Both the position numbers and the translations under genes were made by a program. Below, one piece after another: positions 6,473-14,022 of a stretch of 20,550 nucleotides of DNA (positions are counted from its first letter, which is position 1; each line of letters starts with the position of its first letter). The notes beneath the pieces are model-generated. The model did not search any database. It saw only the letters and a program-made list of their open reading frames with translations, and was not told the DNA's origin. Source of the stretch: CAZDOD01 sp964506935 (GTDB lineage: Bacteria > Desulfobacterota > Zymogenia > Zymogenales > Zymogenaceae); contig CAZDOD010000036.1 of NCBI GenBank assembly GCA_964506935.1, forward strand, positions 1 through 20,550. Direction: 5' to 3'.

Positions 6473-7426
6473 ATGAAGGCAAAAGCGAGATTATATCTCG
6501 CAAGGGATATGAACTGCGCCCTTGCGACCATAAGGGCGATTCAGGACATCGCGGGTATAAAAGATGACAGGATCCTCGCCTCGGCGACCGGGCTCGAAGG
6601 CGGTGTCGTGGCATCGGGATCGACCTGCGGCGTCATAACCGGCGGGGCGCTGGGCATGGCAATGATGTTCGACGAGAGCGGGGGAGGGGGTGGAGCTTTT
6701 GATGACGCCGTGATACTCGAAAGTGTTGGGGAATACGTGGACTGGTTTTACGAAAACTTCAACACCACATCTTGCAGGGGGAGGTCGGGCGTGGATTTTT
6801 ACAAAACTAGCGGACAGATAAGATACTTCATCCCCGGAGACAGGCTCACAAGATGCTTGAACCACATCGGTAAGGCCGTTGAATTCCTCATCTCACATGC
6901 CAGGGGGATGGCCCTTTCAAAAAAGCACCTCAAATTTGATGAACTTGTCTCACCTGAGCCCCGTCACTGTGCGACGGAGGTACTATCGCTCGTGGCGAAA
7001 AAAACGGGGAATATCGATCCGTCACTTATTCGCGCCTCGGTCGTCCTCGATGGCGGAGTGGGGCTGAAGGGCGGGGTATGCGGGGCGCTTTCGGGCGCGA
7101 TCATGGCGATGAACAGCAAGTTCGGGATGAATCCGCGAAAGAACTTATATATTGAAAATGTTGGGGCCTTTGCTGTTGGTCATATCAACCTTCTCATCGA
7201 AAGGCCTATTTTCATGCCGGAGCCGTTCGGCATAGGAAGGGAGATAGTAAGTCGATTCAGGAAGAGGTCGAGGTCGCTCGAGTGTCGGGACATCACGGGG
7301 AGGGATTTCGACTATTTTTCCGACTTTCAGTCGTTTATGTCGAGATCGGAAAAATGCTCGGACCTGATAGATTTTTCCGCAGGGCTGGCCATAAACGCGA
7401 TAGAGGAATGGGGGGGTGCTTCTTAA
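6473..7426 (+). CDS. Tandem-duplicated C_GCAxxG_C_C family redox protein
   Basis: 317 aa from ATG 6473; the open frame reaches back to 6314 but that part overlaps the FmdB-like gene, and the family pattern begins just after 6473. The protein is two copies of the C_GCAxxG_C_C module. Copy 1 has Cys15, Cys52 (STCGVITGG), Cys101 and Cys128; copy 2 has Cys166 (HCATEVL), Cys203 (GGVCGALSG), Cys271 and Cys295. Members of this family are usually single modules of about 140-160 aa, are common in anaerobes and are thought to be redox-active or metal-binding; no reaction is established. No signal peptide or membrane segment. The ribosome site is weak. By position it is the last gene of the cluster-assembly group, ahead of a 146-nt gap. 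Confidence 0.8.
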   Translation: MKAKARLYLARDMNCALATIRAIQDIAGIKDDRILASATGLEGGVVASGSTCGVITGGALGMAMMFDESGGGGGAFDDAVILESVGEYVDWFYENFNTTSCRGRSGVDFYKTSGQIRYFIPGDRLTRCLNHIGKAVEFLISHARGMALSKKHLKFDELVSPEPRHCATEVLSLVAKKTGNIDPSLIRASVVLDGGVGLKGGVCGALSGAIMAMNSKFGMNPRKNLYIENVGAFAVGHINLLIERPIFMPEPFGIGREIVSRFRKRSRSLECRDITGRDFDYFSDFQSFMSRSEKCSDLIDFSAGLAINAIEEWGGAS

Positions 7427-7519
7427 AGGGAACACCGCTTGTAAAGTGTTGAATGGGAGGATTAAAAAATAGGCACGAAGAAAAGGTAAGATTATTTATT
7501 GAGGCACAGATTTTGTAAA

Positions 7520-7547
7520 TTGATAGAATCGCCTGAAGTACTAAATA
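7520..7547 (+). promoter_or_regulatory. Candidate sigma70-type promoter of the ferredoxin/AOR operon
   Basis: TTGATA (7520-7525), 16-nt spacer, TAAATA (7542-7547), in the 146-nt gap after the C_GCAxxG gene and 25 nt before the ferredoxin start. The -35 matches consensus in 5 of 6 positions, the -10 in 4 of 6. Suggestive only. Confidence 0.35.
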
Positions 7548-7572
7548 TACTGGAGAAGATCGGCAACATAAG

Positions 7573-7812
7573 ATGGGAAAGTTCAAGATAGAAGCAAGGG
7601 CCGAAATGTGCACGGGCTGTCTGAGGTGTCAGCTCGCATGCTCATACCTCCATACCCGCGCCTTTAATCCTCATGAGGCGAGGATCTGTGTTGATGTATC
7701 GGGCGCGGATTTTTCGATTCATTTTACCGATGAATGCAACAGATGCGGTATCTGCGCCGACGACTGTTTTTTCGGTGCGCTTGAAAAGTTCGTTGAGGAG
7801 GCCGTATCGTGA
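7573..7812 (+). CDS. 2x[4Fe-4S] ferredoxin, electron-transfer partner of AOR
   Basis: 79 aa. Cys13/16/19/23 and Cys55/58/61/65 form two CX2CX2CX3C motifs, enough for two [4Fe-4S] clusters, with a 31-residue linker longer than in classic clostridial ferredoxins. The stop overlaps the GTG of the aldehyde oxidoreductase gene by 4 nt (GTGA), so the two products are made together and very likely form one enzyme, as with the small iron-sulfur subunits beside AOR-family enzymes. The ribosome site is weak. Confidence 0.88.
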   Translation: MGKFKIEARAEMCTGCLRCQLACSYLHTRAFNPHEARICVDVSGADFSIHFTDECNRCGICADDCFFGALEKFVEEAVS

Positions 7813-9668
7813 TAGGAGGGGGTTTTGCAGGGAAAATCCTCCATGTCGATCTGACCCGTCGCGAGGTTAGGGAGGAGCCGCTCGATTTTTCGATAGCGGA
7901 GGATTTTATCGGCGGTTTGGGGCTTACCATCAAGATTGCATACGACAAGATAATCCCCGGAACCGATGCGCTCAGCCCAGATAATCCGATCGTCATCGGG
8001 GCGGGGCCGTTTGTCGGGACGAGCCTTCCGGCGACATCGAGGGTTTTTGCCGTGACGAAGCTTCCAACGAGCGGCACCATCGGGTGGTGCGGCGGCGGGG
8101 GATTAACCTTCGGCTACCTCCTTAAAAACGCAGGATACGACAATGTGGTTATTGATGGGCGGGCCGACACGCCGGTCTTTTTAGAAATCACCGACGATGG
8201 TGTGACGATACGAGAGGCGGATACCCTGTGGGGGAGGGGCACAAAAGAGACCGCCTCCACCCTGTGGGATGAATTCGGGAGGCCGCTGGGGGTAATCACG
8301 ATAGGTCAGGCGGGCGAAAACCTCGTCCGGTTTTCTATGGCGTATATAGACCAGATATCGACACTCGGACGGGGCGGGTTCGGCGCCGTGATGGGATCAA
8401 AAAACCTGAAGGCGATAACTGTAAGGGGGAGCGGCGGCGTAAGGGTCGCCGATAAAAAAAGATATCGTGCCATAAGCGAAGGCTTCCTAAAGGAGATCCG
8501 CGACTATCCGTATCTGAAGGAATGGCAGGATTTGGGCCTTGTGAAATCGTTTCCCGTTGTTCCAAAGGAGACATATCTTCGTATCAAGAAAAGACGCATC
8601 GCCTGTGTATCGTGTCCGGTCGGCTGTAAAGACTTGGTGGAGATACCCGACGGCAGATTTCAGGGATTCGTCACATCATCGAGCTCGATGGTGAACCTCT
8701 ATACGCCAATGATCTACGGCTTCGGCGATTACCGCGACGCAATAAAGTTCATCTCAACCTTGGACGAATACGGGCTTGACATGTTCGAGTTCTTCGGCGT
8801 GATGAAATTCGCCGAAGAGCTTTGTAGGAGGGGGATCATCAAGAAAGACCGAATTGAGTCCGAGATCGCCGTTGGCTCTCTTGAATCTATGGAGGTCTGG
8901 GCGAAAAAGGTGGCTTATAGGGATGGCCTCGGTGATATCCTGGCCGGCGGATTCGTTGGTATCCTTGAGGAATTCGGGGACGGAGCGATGCAATACGCAC
9001 CTCCCTTAGTCAAGGGCATGCATCCGTATGCGGGGCCCGGCTCGGCTCTCCCGTGGGACCTGTTCGGGACGATGGAGCTCGGACAGGTGCTCGACCCCCG
9101 CGGGCCCCACGTGGGATCGGGCGGCTCACCCACCTATTTTGCGAAGAGGCCCCTCGATGTCTTCCCAAGGCATCTTGAGAGGATGGGAGTTCCTATAGAT
9201 GCCGTAACGAGGATAATCTCCGGCATCGAATCCCATGAGGGTGGGAACGGGCTTTCGATCGGGAGGCTCCTAAAATATTCTCACAACTGGTTTTCGATAT
9301 TGGGGTCGATGGGAATCTGCGCGAGGGGCCAGATAAACCGATTCTATAGCGCATCGCTGTGCGTTGAGCTATACGAGGCGGTGACAGGTATCAAGACAAA
9401 TCTTGAAGATTTGAGAAAGAGGGTTGACAGGGTCTGGACACTCCTAAAGATGGCCAATTTGAGGGAGGGAAAAGGGATGGAGGACGATGCGCTCCCGACA
9501 AAGTGGTTCGAAGATCCACCCTTCAGAGACTACCTCAGTGGAGAACCTTTGAGCCAAAAAGAGGCCCAGTCAATGATTGAGGATTATTACGACGAGTGGG
9601 GGTGGGATCGCAAGACCGGAATCCCGACGCAAAAGCTCCTTAACGAGCTTGGTCTGGCGAATCCGTGA
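7809..9668 (+). CDS. Aldehyde:ferredoxin oxidoreductase family protein (W/Mo-pterin)
   Basis: 619 aa, standard AOR length, GTG start coupled to the ferredoxin stop. The N-terminal GKILHVDLT, the GRGGFGAVMGSKNLKA block (188-202) and DPRGPH (429-434) are AOR landmarks. The [4Fe-4S] ligands are Cys266, Cys269 and Cys273 in CVSCPVGC plus a distal Cys504 in MGIC. Such enzymes use a tungsto- or molybdo-bis-pterin to interconvert aldehydes and carboxylates with ferredoxin in the cytoplasm; the same superfamily includes the BamB subunit of class II benzoyl-CoA reductase, so the exact substrate is open. The following 372-nt gap separates it from the BKACE/thiolase block, but both are on one strand and may serve one pathway. 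Confidence 0.92.
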   Translation: MIGGGFAGKILHVDLTRREVREEPLDFSIAEDFIGGLGLTIKIAYDKIIPGTDALSPDNPIVIGAGPFVGTSLPATSRVFAVTKLPTSGTIGWCGGGGLTFGYLLKNAGYDNVVIDGRADTPVFLEITDDGVTIREADTLWGRGTKETASTLWDEFGRPLGVITIGQAGENLVRFSMAYIDQISTLGRGGFGAVMGSKNLKAITVRGSGGVRVADKKRYRAISEGFLKEIRDYPYLKEWQDLGLVKSFPVVPKETYLRIKKRRIACVSCPVGCKDLVEIPDGRFQGFVTSSSSMVNLYTPMIYGFGDYRDAIKFISTLDEYGLDMFEFFGVMKFAEELCRRGIIKKDRIESEIAVGSLESMEVWAKKVAYRDGLGDILAGGFVGILEEFGDGAMQYAPPLVKGMHPYAGPGSALPWDLFGTMELGQVLDPRGPHVGSGGSPTYFAKRPLDVFPRHLERMGVPIDAVTRIISGIESHEGGNGLSIGRLLKYSHNWFSILGSMGICARGQINRFYSASLCVELYEAVTGIKTNLEDLRKRVDRVWTLLKMANLREGKGMEDDALPTKWFEDPPFRDYLSGEPLSQKEAQSMIEDYYDEWGWDRKTGIPTQKLLNELGLANP

Positions 9669-9694
9669 GTTTGTTGAGAAATTTCACTTTTTAA

Positions 9695-9706
9695 TTGCAT
9701 GTGCAA
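9695..9706. repeat. Inverted repeat TTGCA-TG-TGCAA
   Basis: Perfect 5-bp arms around a TG centre, 27 nt after the AOR stop and upstream of the promoter-like site at 9861. It could be a regulator half-site pair; a chance occurrence in A/T-rich DNA is also possible. Confidence 0.3.
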
Positions 9707-9860
9707 AATATAATATTCGATCTTAATTTGGATTTCTTCTCCGAGATTGTCTTTTTTCGATTGCATTAGTCTCATCTAGGCCGATAAAGGTGATGTCTTT
9801 TTATAGAATTTTGGCGGCACAAATTTTTCAAAAATATTTTTTCAATTTACGATTTTTTGA

Positions 9861-9889
9861 TTGAAATTTAGTGCGGTATAGGATATATA
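9861..9889 (+). promoter_or_regulatory. Candidate sigma70-type promoter of the BKACE/thiolase block
   Basis: TTGAAA (9861-9866), 17-nt spacer, TATATA (9884-9889). This would give a 5' leader of about 145 nt before ATG 10041. Both hexamers match consensus in four or more positions and the spacing is ideal, but A/T-rich DNA yields such matches often. Confidence 0.4.
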
Positions 9890-10040
9890 GACTTAAAGTA
9901 TAAATTTAAGCTTTACGCTTTTTTGGTCTTTTTGTGGGAAGAAGTCCTAATTTCGGTTTAAGTTATTTTGGATCTTTGTTTTAGAGACGAATCCCAAAAA
10001 TTGTTAGTCGATTTTATGTTAAGTAGTATAGGAGGTCGTT

Positions 10041-11012
10041 ATGAAGCCCGAAGACTATATGTGGGATTATCGGAATCCGTATCTCTGGATGGATCGGGTT
10101 GCGAGGAGCGCTTTTCCTCCGATGATCATTACGTGTGCGGTTACCGGTGGAGTTCAGGGCAAAGAAGCAAATTTAAATCTCCCTGAGAGCGCCGAAGATC
10201 AGGCCGACCAGGTCTATGAGGCCTACAAGGCCGGGGCGGTCTCTGTTCATCTCCATGCGAGGGACCCGGAAAATCTCGCCATGACCACAAAGAATCCCGA
10301 ACATTACTCCGTGGTCAATAAGCTTATCCGTGAGCGCTGTCCCGATATCATCATCAACAACACCACCGGCGGCGGCCCATGGCTGTCGACGGAGGAGAGG
10401 ATGTGCTGCCTCTTTGCCGATCCGGCCCCAGACATGGCAAGCCTAAATCTTGGACCGTTCATGCTCAAGGTCCCGATCAAGGCGCGTGTGGCCCCAATTT
10501 CGCATCCCAGGGATGCGATGTTGTTCGACGCAGTTATACCGGCAAGCTATGCAGACGTCAACCTCTACGCAAAGACCATGAAGGAGAGGGGTATCAAGCC
10601 GGAGGTAGAGTTGTATCACCCCGGCCAGTATTGGGTGCTCCAGGACCTCATAAGAGAGGGGAACATCGATCCACCGTATGTGGTACAGTATGTCATGGGC
10701 TTTCAGACGTCGAGCTTCCCTACTCCTGCAAACGTAGTTTCTCTCATCAATGAGCTTCCGCCCCAGTCAATGTTCGCGCTCATAGGCGTTGGGCCCTTCC
10801 AGCTCCCGATGAACGTCATGGGTATCATCATGGGCGGCCACGTCCGTGTGGGAATGGAAGACAATCTCTATTACAAGAAGGGTGAGAAACTCAAAAACAA
10901 CGCCCAGCTCGTAGCGAGGATAAAGAGGATCGCCGAAGAGTTGAACCGTGAGGTGGCGACCGTTGAGCAGGCCAGGGAGATGCTGGGTCTTCCCAAAAAA
11001 CCAAAGAAATAG
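10041..11012 (+). CDS. BKACE-family beta-keto acid cleavage enzyme (Kce/DUF849)
   Basis: 323 aa with a strong AGGAGGT ribosome site. BKACE enzymes are Zn-dependent TIM barrels that condense a beta-keto acid with acetyl-CoA, giving acetoacetate and a new acyl-CoA; the type member cleaves 3-keto-5-aminohexanoate in lysine fermentation. Zn ligands His70 and His72 lie in HLHAR (70-74) and Glu273 in RVGMEDN (269-275), which also carries the conserved Arg269 and Asp274. NNTTGGG is at 106-112. The loop that holds the substrate-binding Glu14 of Kce (GAEVTK type) reads TGGVQGK here, so Val38 seems to replace the Glu and the lysine-pathway substrate is unlikely. No other lysine fermentation genes are nearby. 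Context suggests a keto acid from the adjacent CoA pathway. Confidence 0.9.
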   Translation: MKPEDYMWDYRNPYLWMDRVARSAFPPMIITCAVTGGVQGKEANLNLPESAEDQADQVYEAYKAGAVSVHLHARDPENLAMTTKNPEHYSVVNKLIRERCPDIIINNTTGGGPWLSTEERMCCLFADPAPDMASLNLGPFMLKVPIKARVAPISHPRDAMLFDAVIPASYADVNLYAKTMKERGIKPEVELYHPGQYWVLQDLIREGNIDPPYVVQYVMGFQTSSFPTPANVVSLINELPPQSMFALIGVGPFQLPMNVMGIIMGGHVRVGMEDNLYYKKGEKLKNNAQLVARIKRIAEELNREVATVEQAREMLGLPKKPKK

Positions 11013-11051
11013 AGATAGTTTTTTTTAGGGAATGACGTAAGAGGCGAAATG

Positions 11052-11108
11052 GGGGACTGGTTTGATCTCATCCAAAAGAAACGTATCGAAAAGTCCCCTT
11101 TTTCTTTT
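11052..11108 (+). terminator. Hairpin with T-rich tail downstream of BKACE
   Basis: GGGGACT (11052-11058) pairs with AGTCCCC (11092-11098) across a 33-nt loop and is followed directly by TTTTTCTTTT. It fits an intrinsic terminator with a large loop. Its right arm can instead pair with the next repeat (11122-11127), so it may be conditional. Confidence 0.5.
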
Positions 11109-11121
11109 AATTGACTAAAGA

Positions 11122-11137
11122 GGGGACATGTGTCCCC
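11122..11137. promoter_or_regulatory. Inverted repeat GGGGACA-TG-TGTCCCC
   Basis: Perfect 7-bp arms around a TG centre, 37 nt before the DUF35 start. No T-run follows, so it is not a terminator. As DNA it looks like an operator; as RNA it can form a 6-bp hairpin with a 4-nt loop. It shares its GGGGAC core with the terminator arms just upstream. Confidence 0.5.
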
Positions 11138-11174
11138 GGGCCTTAATTATATTTCACGTAACTTGGAGGCAACT

Positions 11175-11633
11175 ATGGCCGATTGGAAGGAAGAAGTTGA
11201 GAATGTAGTTTTTTCGGGTCGTATAAAGGTGCCCTACAAGTGGAATGTGGGTGAGATAGGGAGCCGTTTTCTTATTGCGATTCGAGACAAGAAAGAGATA
11301 TGGGGAACGAAGTGTCCCAAGTGTAAGAAGGTATATGTTCCACCCCAAAAAAATTGCGGAGAATGCTTCGAGCTCATCGATGAATGGGTAAAAGTAAAAG
11401 ATACAGGGACTCTCGAGTCCTTTACCGTTGCCCGCTACTCCCATACTATGCAGCCGACCAAGGCACCAATCGCCTACGGTTTAGTCAAGCTTGACGGCGC
11501 CGATGGGGCCTTACTCCACATAATAGGCGATACCGATCTCGAAAAACTAAAAGTTGGGATGAAGGTCAAGGCCGTTTTCGCGGACAAGAGGGAAGGAACG
11601 ATTTTGGATATAAAGCACTTTACTCCCGTATAA
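11175..11633 (+). CDS. DUF35 OB-fold/zinc-ribbon acyl-CoA-binding partner protein
   Basis: 152 aa from ATG 11175, which has GGAGG in front; a GTG 45 nt upstream is less likely. Rubredoxin-like zinc ribbon Cys47/Cys50 (CPKC) and Cys61/Cys64 (CGEC), then an OB fold ending in RVKAVF-type strands (MKVKAVFADKREG here). Proteins of this family (ChsH2-type, BbsA-type) bind thiolase-like subunits and help seat the CoA ester. The N-terminal YKWNVGEIGS segment is shared with the second copy at 14023. The thiolase-like gene starts 20 nt downstream. Confidence 0.9.
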   Translation: MADWKEEVENVVFSGRIKVPYKWNVGEIGSRFLIAIRDKKEIWGTKCPKCKKVYVPPQKNCGECFELIDEWVKVKDTGTLESFTVARYSHTMQPTKAPIAYGLVKLDGADGALLHIIGDTDLEKLKVGMKVKAVFADKREGTILDIKHFTPV

Positions 11634-11653
11634 CAAATTAAAGGAAGGTTGAT

Positions 11654-12790
11654 ATGGAAAAGATAGCAATTCTCGGTGTCGGGCAGACGGTTTATAAGAG
11701 GAGTAAAGAGGAGGCCTTTGACGAGCTTGTCTTCGAAGCGTCGACCAAGGCACTTTCTGATGCCGGGGGTGATATTGGTGATATAGATAGTATCATAACC
11801 GTCTCGAACGATTTTTGGGACGGACGCACAATCTCGTCAATGGCGATTCAGGACGCCTGTGGATGTTGGGGGAAGGACATCTCGACCGTAGAGGGAGACG
11901 GGACTCTCGGTGTCCTTTATGGAATGATGCGGATCCTTTCCGGTTCTCATAAAACGGTGCTTGTAGTATCACACATGAAAGGCTCCGAAGGTATAATGAA
12001 CCTCATTACCAACGCCATGTTCGACCCGATATATCAGCGGGGATTGGGGATAGACTCCACATCTTCAGCGGCGCTTCAGGCGCGTGCTTACATGGAGATG
12101 AGCGGGGCGAAAGAAGAAGACTTCGCCCTCGTCTCCGTCAAAAATCACAAGAACGCCAAAAACAATCCATATGCACAGCTCCCGATGGATATATCCGTCG
12201 AAGACGTTATGAAATCAAAGAAGATCGCAGACCCATTAAAGCTTCTTGACTGCTCCCCGATCAGCGATGGAGCGGCGGCGGTCGTCCTCGCAAACGAGGA
12301 GGGGATGAAGAGATTCAAGAAAGCCCCCGTGTGGATAAAGGGTGTCGGCCACTGCTCCGATTTATATACGCTGGGATACAGGGACCTTGCAAGGTCACGG
12401 GCGTTGGAGGATGCGGCAAAGAGGGCCTATAAGATGGCCGGCATTAAGGACCCGGTTAGCGATCTTGATGTCGTAGAGCTTTATGACGCCTATTCGTATA
12501 TGGAGCTTATGTGGTATGAGGGCCTCGGCCTTGCAAAAGATGGTAAGGGGGCGGAACTCATAAGATCGGGTTCTACGGCTCCCGAAGGGAAGATTCCTGT
12601 AAATCCATCCGGCGGCGTCATCAGCGCCCATCCCGTCTTGGTTGCGGGGATGGCGAGGATGATCGAGGCGACCCTGCAGGTACGGGGCGAAGCCGAAAAT
12701 AGGCAGATCAAAGGGGTAAAGACGGCCTTGGCCCATGGAATCAATGGTCCATGCGGACAGGCTCACTGTGTCTTTATCGTCGGAGTATAA
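11654..12790 (+). CDS. Thiolase-like subunit 1 (SCP-x/lipid-transfer type), nucleophile Cys missing
   Basis: 378 aa, AAGGAAGG ribosome site. Thiolase fold of the SCP-x branch: GVGQT at 8-12, SDGAAAVVLA near 204-213, VNPSGG at 316-321. The region that normally reads VEAACASG is VEGDGTLG (79-86), so Gly83 aligns with the nucleophilic Cys. The usual His of the EL/VHDAF motif is Tyr277 (ELYDAYS). His326 of the HP motif is kept, but the following GATG is not. Similar changes occur in thiolase-like steroid side-chain aldolases (Ltp2 type) that work with DUF35 partners. A retro-aldol or Claisen role in a complex with the neighbouring subunits is inferred; true thiolase activity alone is unlikely. 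The next subunit starts 11 nt after the stop. Confidence 0.88.
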   Translation: MEKIAILGVGQTVYKRSKEEAFDELVFEASTKALSDAGGDIGDIDSIITVSNDFWDGRTISSMAIQDACGCWGKDISTVEGDGTLGVLYGMMRILSGSHKTVLVVSHMKGSEGIMNLITNAMFDPIYQRGLGIDSTSSAALQARAYMEMSGAKEEDFALVSVKNHKNAKNNPYAQLPMDISVEDVMKSKKIADPLKLLDCSPISDGAAAVVLANEEGMKRFKKAPVWIKGVGHCSDLYTLGYRDLARSRALEDAAKRAYKMAGIKDPVSDLDVVELYDAYSYMELMWYEGLGLAKDGKGAELIRSGSTAPEGKIPVNPSGGVISAHPVLVAGMARMIEATLQVRGEAENRQIKGVKTALAHGINGPCGQAHCVFIVGV

Positions 12791-12801
12791 GGGAGGACAA
12801 T

Positions 12802-13998
12802 ATGGGTAAAAGAGTAGCTATAGTAGGCTTCGGTCAGACATACCAGAGGAGCTCAAGGAAAGACGTAAACGGTGTTGAACTGATCAATGAAGCCGTGAGG
12901 TCTGCCCTCGAAGACGCCGGGATAGGCATCAAAGATATAGACGCAGTTGTAATTGGTAATATGGACCACTTCGAGGGGATCAACTACGTGGACTGCTGGA
13001 GCGCAGAGGGCTCCGGGGGCGTCATGAAGCCCCTCCTCAAGGTAACCACCGGAGGTACAACCGGCACTACCGTTGCGATGTGTGCCTATTATCACGTGGC
13101 GTCGGGGATGTTCAATAAGGTGCTCGCAATCGGCTGGGAGAAGAATTCGGAATCCGACACCACCGGTGCCATCATCACCGCATTTCATCCAGTCTGGGAG
13201 AGGCCGAACATCGGCGGCGCCATAGCGGGACTAGCGGTTGAGGCAAGTAAATATATGGACAACTACGATGTTACCGAGAGGGACGGCGCACGTATAGCCG
13301 TGAGGGAACGGCTCCACGCCCTCAACAATCCATACTCACACCTTCATCAGGATTGGATGAAGGGAATGGAGATAGACAAGATCGTCGACCTTTTGGTGAC
13401 TTCCGAGCAGAACCAGATGCTGGCGTATCCTCTTCGGATGAGCGATATGTGTCCACGTACAGACGGTGCAGCCGCAGCTGTCTTCGCCTCCGAGGATGTT
13501 GCGGAGAAGATGGTACCCGTTCCGGCATGGGTGGTCTCAACACACAACAGTCACAACTACGTTTTTCTCGGCGATCTCGACTGGGATTATAATGATAACC
13601 TAACACAGGCCTCCAAGAAGGTCTTTAATGATGCGGGGATAAAGGAACCCTTACGTGAGATCGACGTCTGTGAGCTCTATCTCCCATATTCATATGCGGG
13701 CCTAAAATGGATGGAGTCGATCGGTTTTTGCGGCCCGGGTGAGGGACCTAAACTCGTCTGGGACGGCGTAACCGACATGGACGGGGAGCTTCCCGTAAAT
13801 CCCTCCGGAGGTGTTATGAGCTCAAACCCGATCGGCGCCACGGGACTGCTTCGAGTGGGGGAGGGGGCGATCCAGATCATGGGGAAGGCCGGCGACCGTC
13901 AGGTGAAGGGTGGGGACGTAAACCTCGCCTTCTGCACGGGCTTCGGCGGCTGTAGCTGGGCGGACGTGATGCTCCTTGGGAAGAAGAAACCGTCGTAA
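12802..13998 (+). CDS. Thiolase-like subunit 2 (SCP-x/lipid-transfer type), active site altered
   Basis: 398 aa from ATG 12802, which has GGGAGG in front; the frame is open 51 nt further up into subunit 1 but has no ribosome site there. Same fold as its neighbour: IVGFGQT at 7-13, TDGAAAAVFAS near 220-230, VNPSGG at 332-337. The Cys-loop reads VTTGGTTG (81-88), so Gly85 stands for the nucleophile; Tyr293 (ELYLPYS) replaces the His; and the HP His is Asn342, while GATG (345-348) is kept, the opposite of subunit 1. The complementary losses suggest a heteromer in which each subunit supplies different parts. The second DUF35 gene follows after 24 nt. Confidence 0.88.
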   Translation: MGKRVAIVGFGQTYQRSSRKDVNGVELINEAVRSALEDAGIGIKDIDAVVIGNMDHFEGINYVDCWSAEGSGGVMKPLLKVTTGGTTGTTVAMCAYYHVASGMFNKVLAIGWEKNSESDTTGAIITAFHPVWERPNIGGAIAGLAVEASKYMDNYDVTERDGARIAVRERLHALNNPYSHLHQDWMKGMEIDKIVDLLVTSEQNQMLAYPLRMSDMCPRTDGAAAAVFASEDVAEKMVPVPAWVVSTHNSHNYVFLGDLDWDYNDNLTQASKKVFNDAGIKEPLREIDVCELYLPYSYAGLKWMESIGFCGPGEGPKLVWDGVTDMDGELPVNPSGGVMSSNPIGATGLLRVGEGAIQIMGKAGDRQVKGGDVNLAFCTGFGGCSWADVMLLGKKKPS

Positions 13999-14022
13999 TG
14001 AAATAGATACAGGGAGAAAAAG

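Larger units (their letters stand above)
9669..10040 (+). other. 372-nt A/T-rich intergenic region
   Basis: Longest non-coding stretch of the window and visibly richer in A/T than the genes. I see no coding frame with a ribosome site, no tRNA and no strong terminator after the AOR stop. It holds a short inverted repeat at 9695-9706 and a promoter-like pair at 9861-9889, listed separately, and ends in the strong AGGAGGT of the BKACE gene. Confidence 0.6.

Noticed and set aside
7809..9668. BamB subunit of class II benzoyl-CoA reductase
   Set aside because: Length, landmarks and the small 79-aa ferredoxin partner fit AOR in general, and no BamC-I or aromatic ring-cleavage genes follow; it cannot be excluded but is not supported.
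10041..11012. Lysine fermentation cluster
   Set aside because: Only the BKACE gene is shared; aminomutase, dehydrogenase and 3-aminobutyryl-CoA lyase genes are missing and the substrate-binding loop differs.
11654..13998. Pseudogenes of ordinary thiolases
   Set aside because: Both frames are intact with good ribosome sites and keep fold motifs (NPSGG, DGAAA), and the substitutions are parallel in the two subunits, which argues for altered function.
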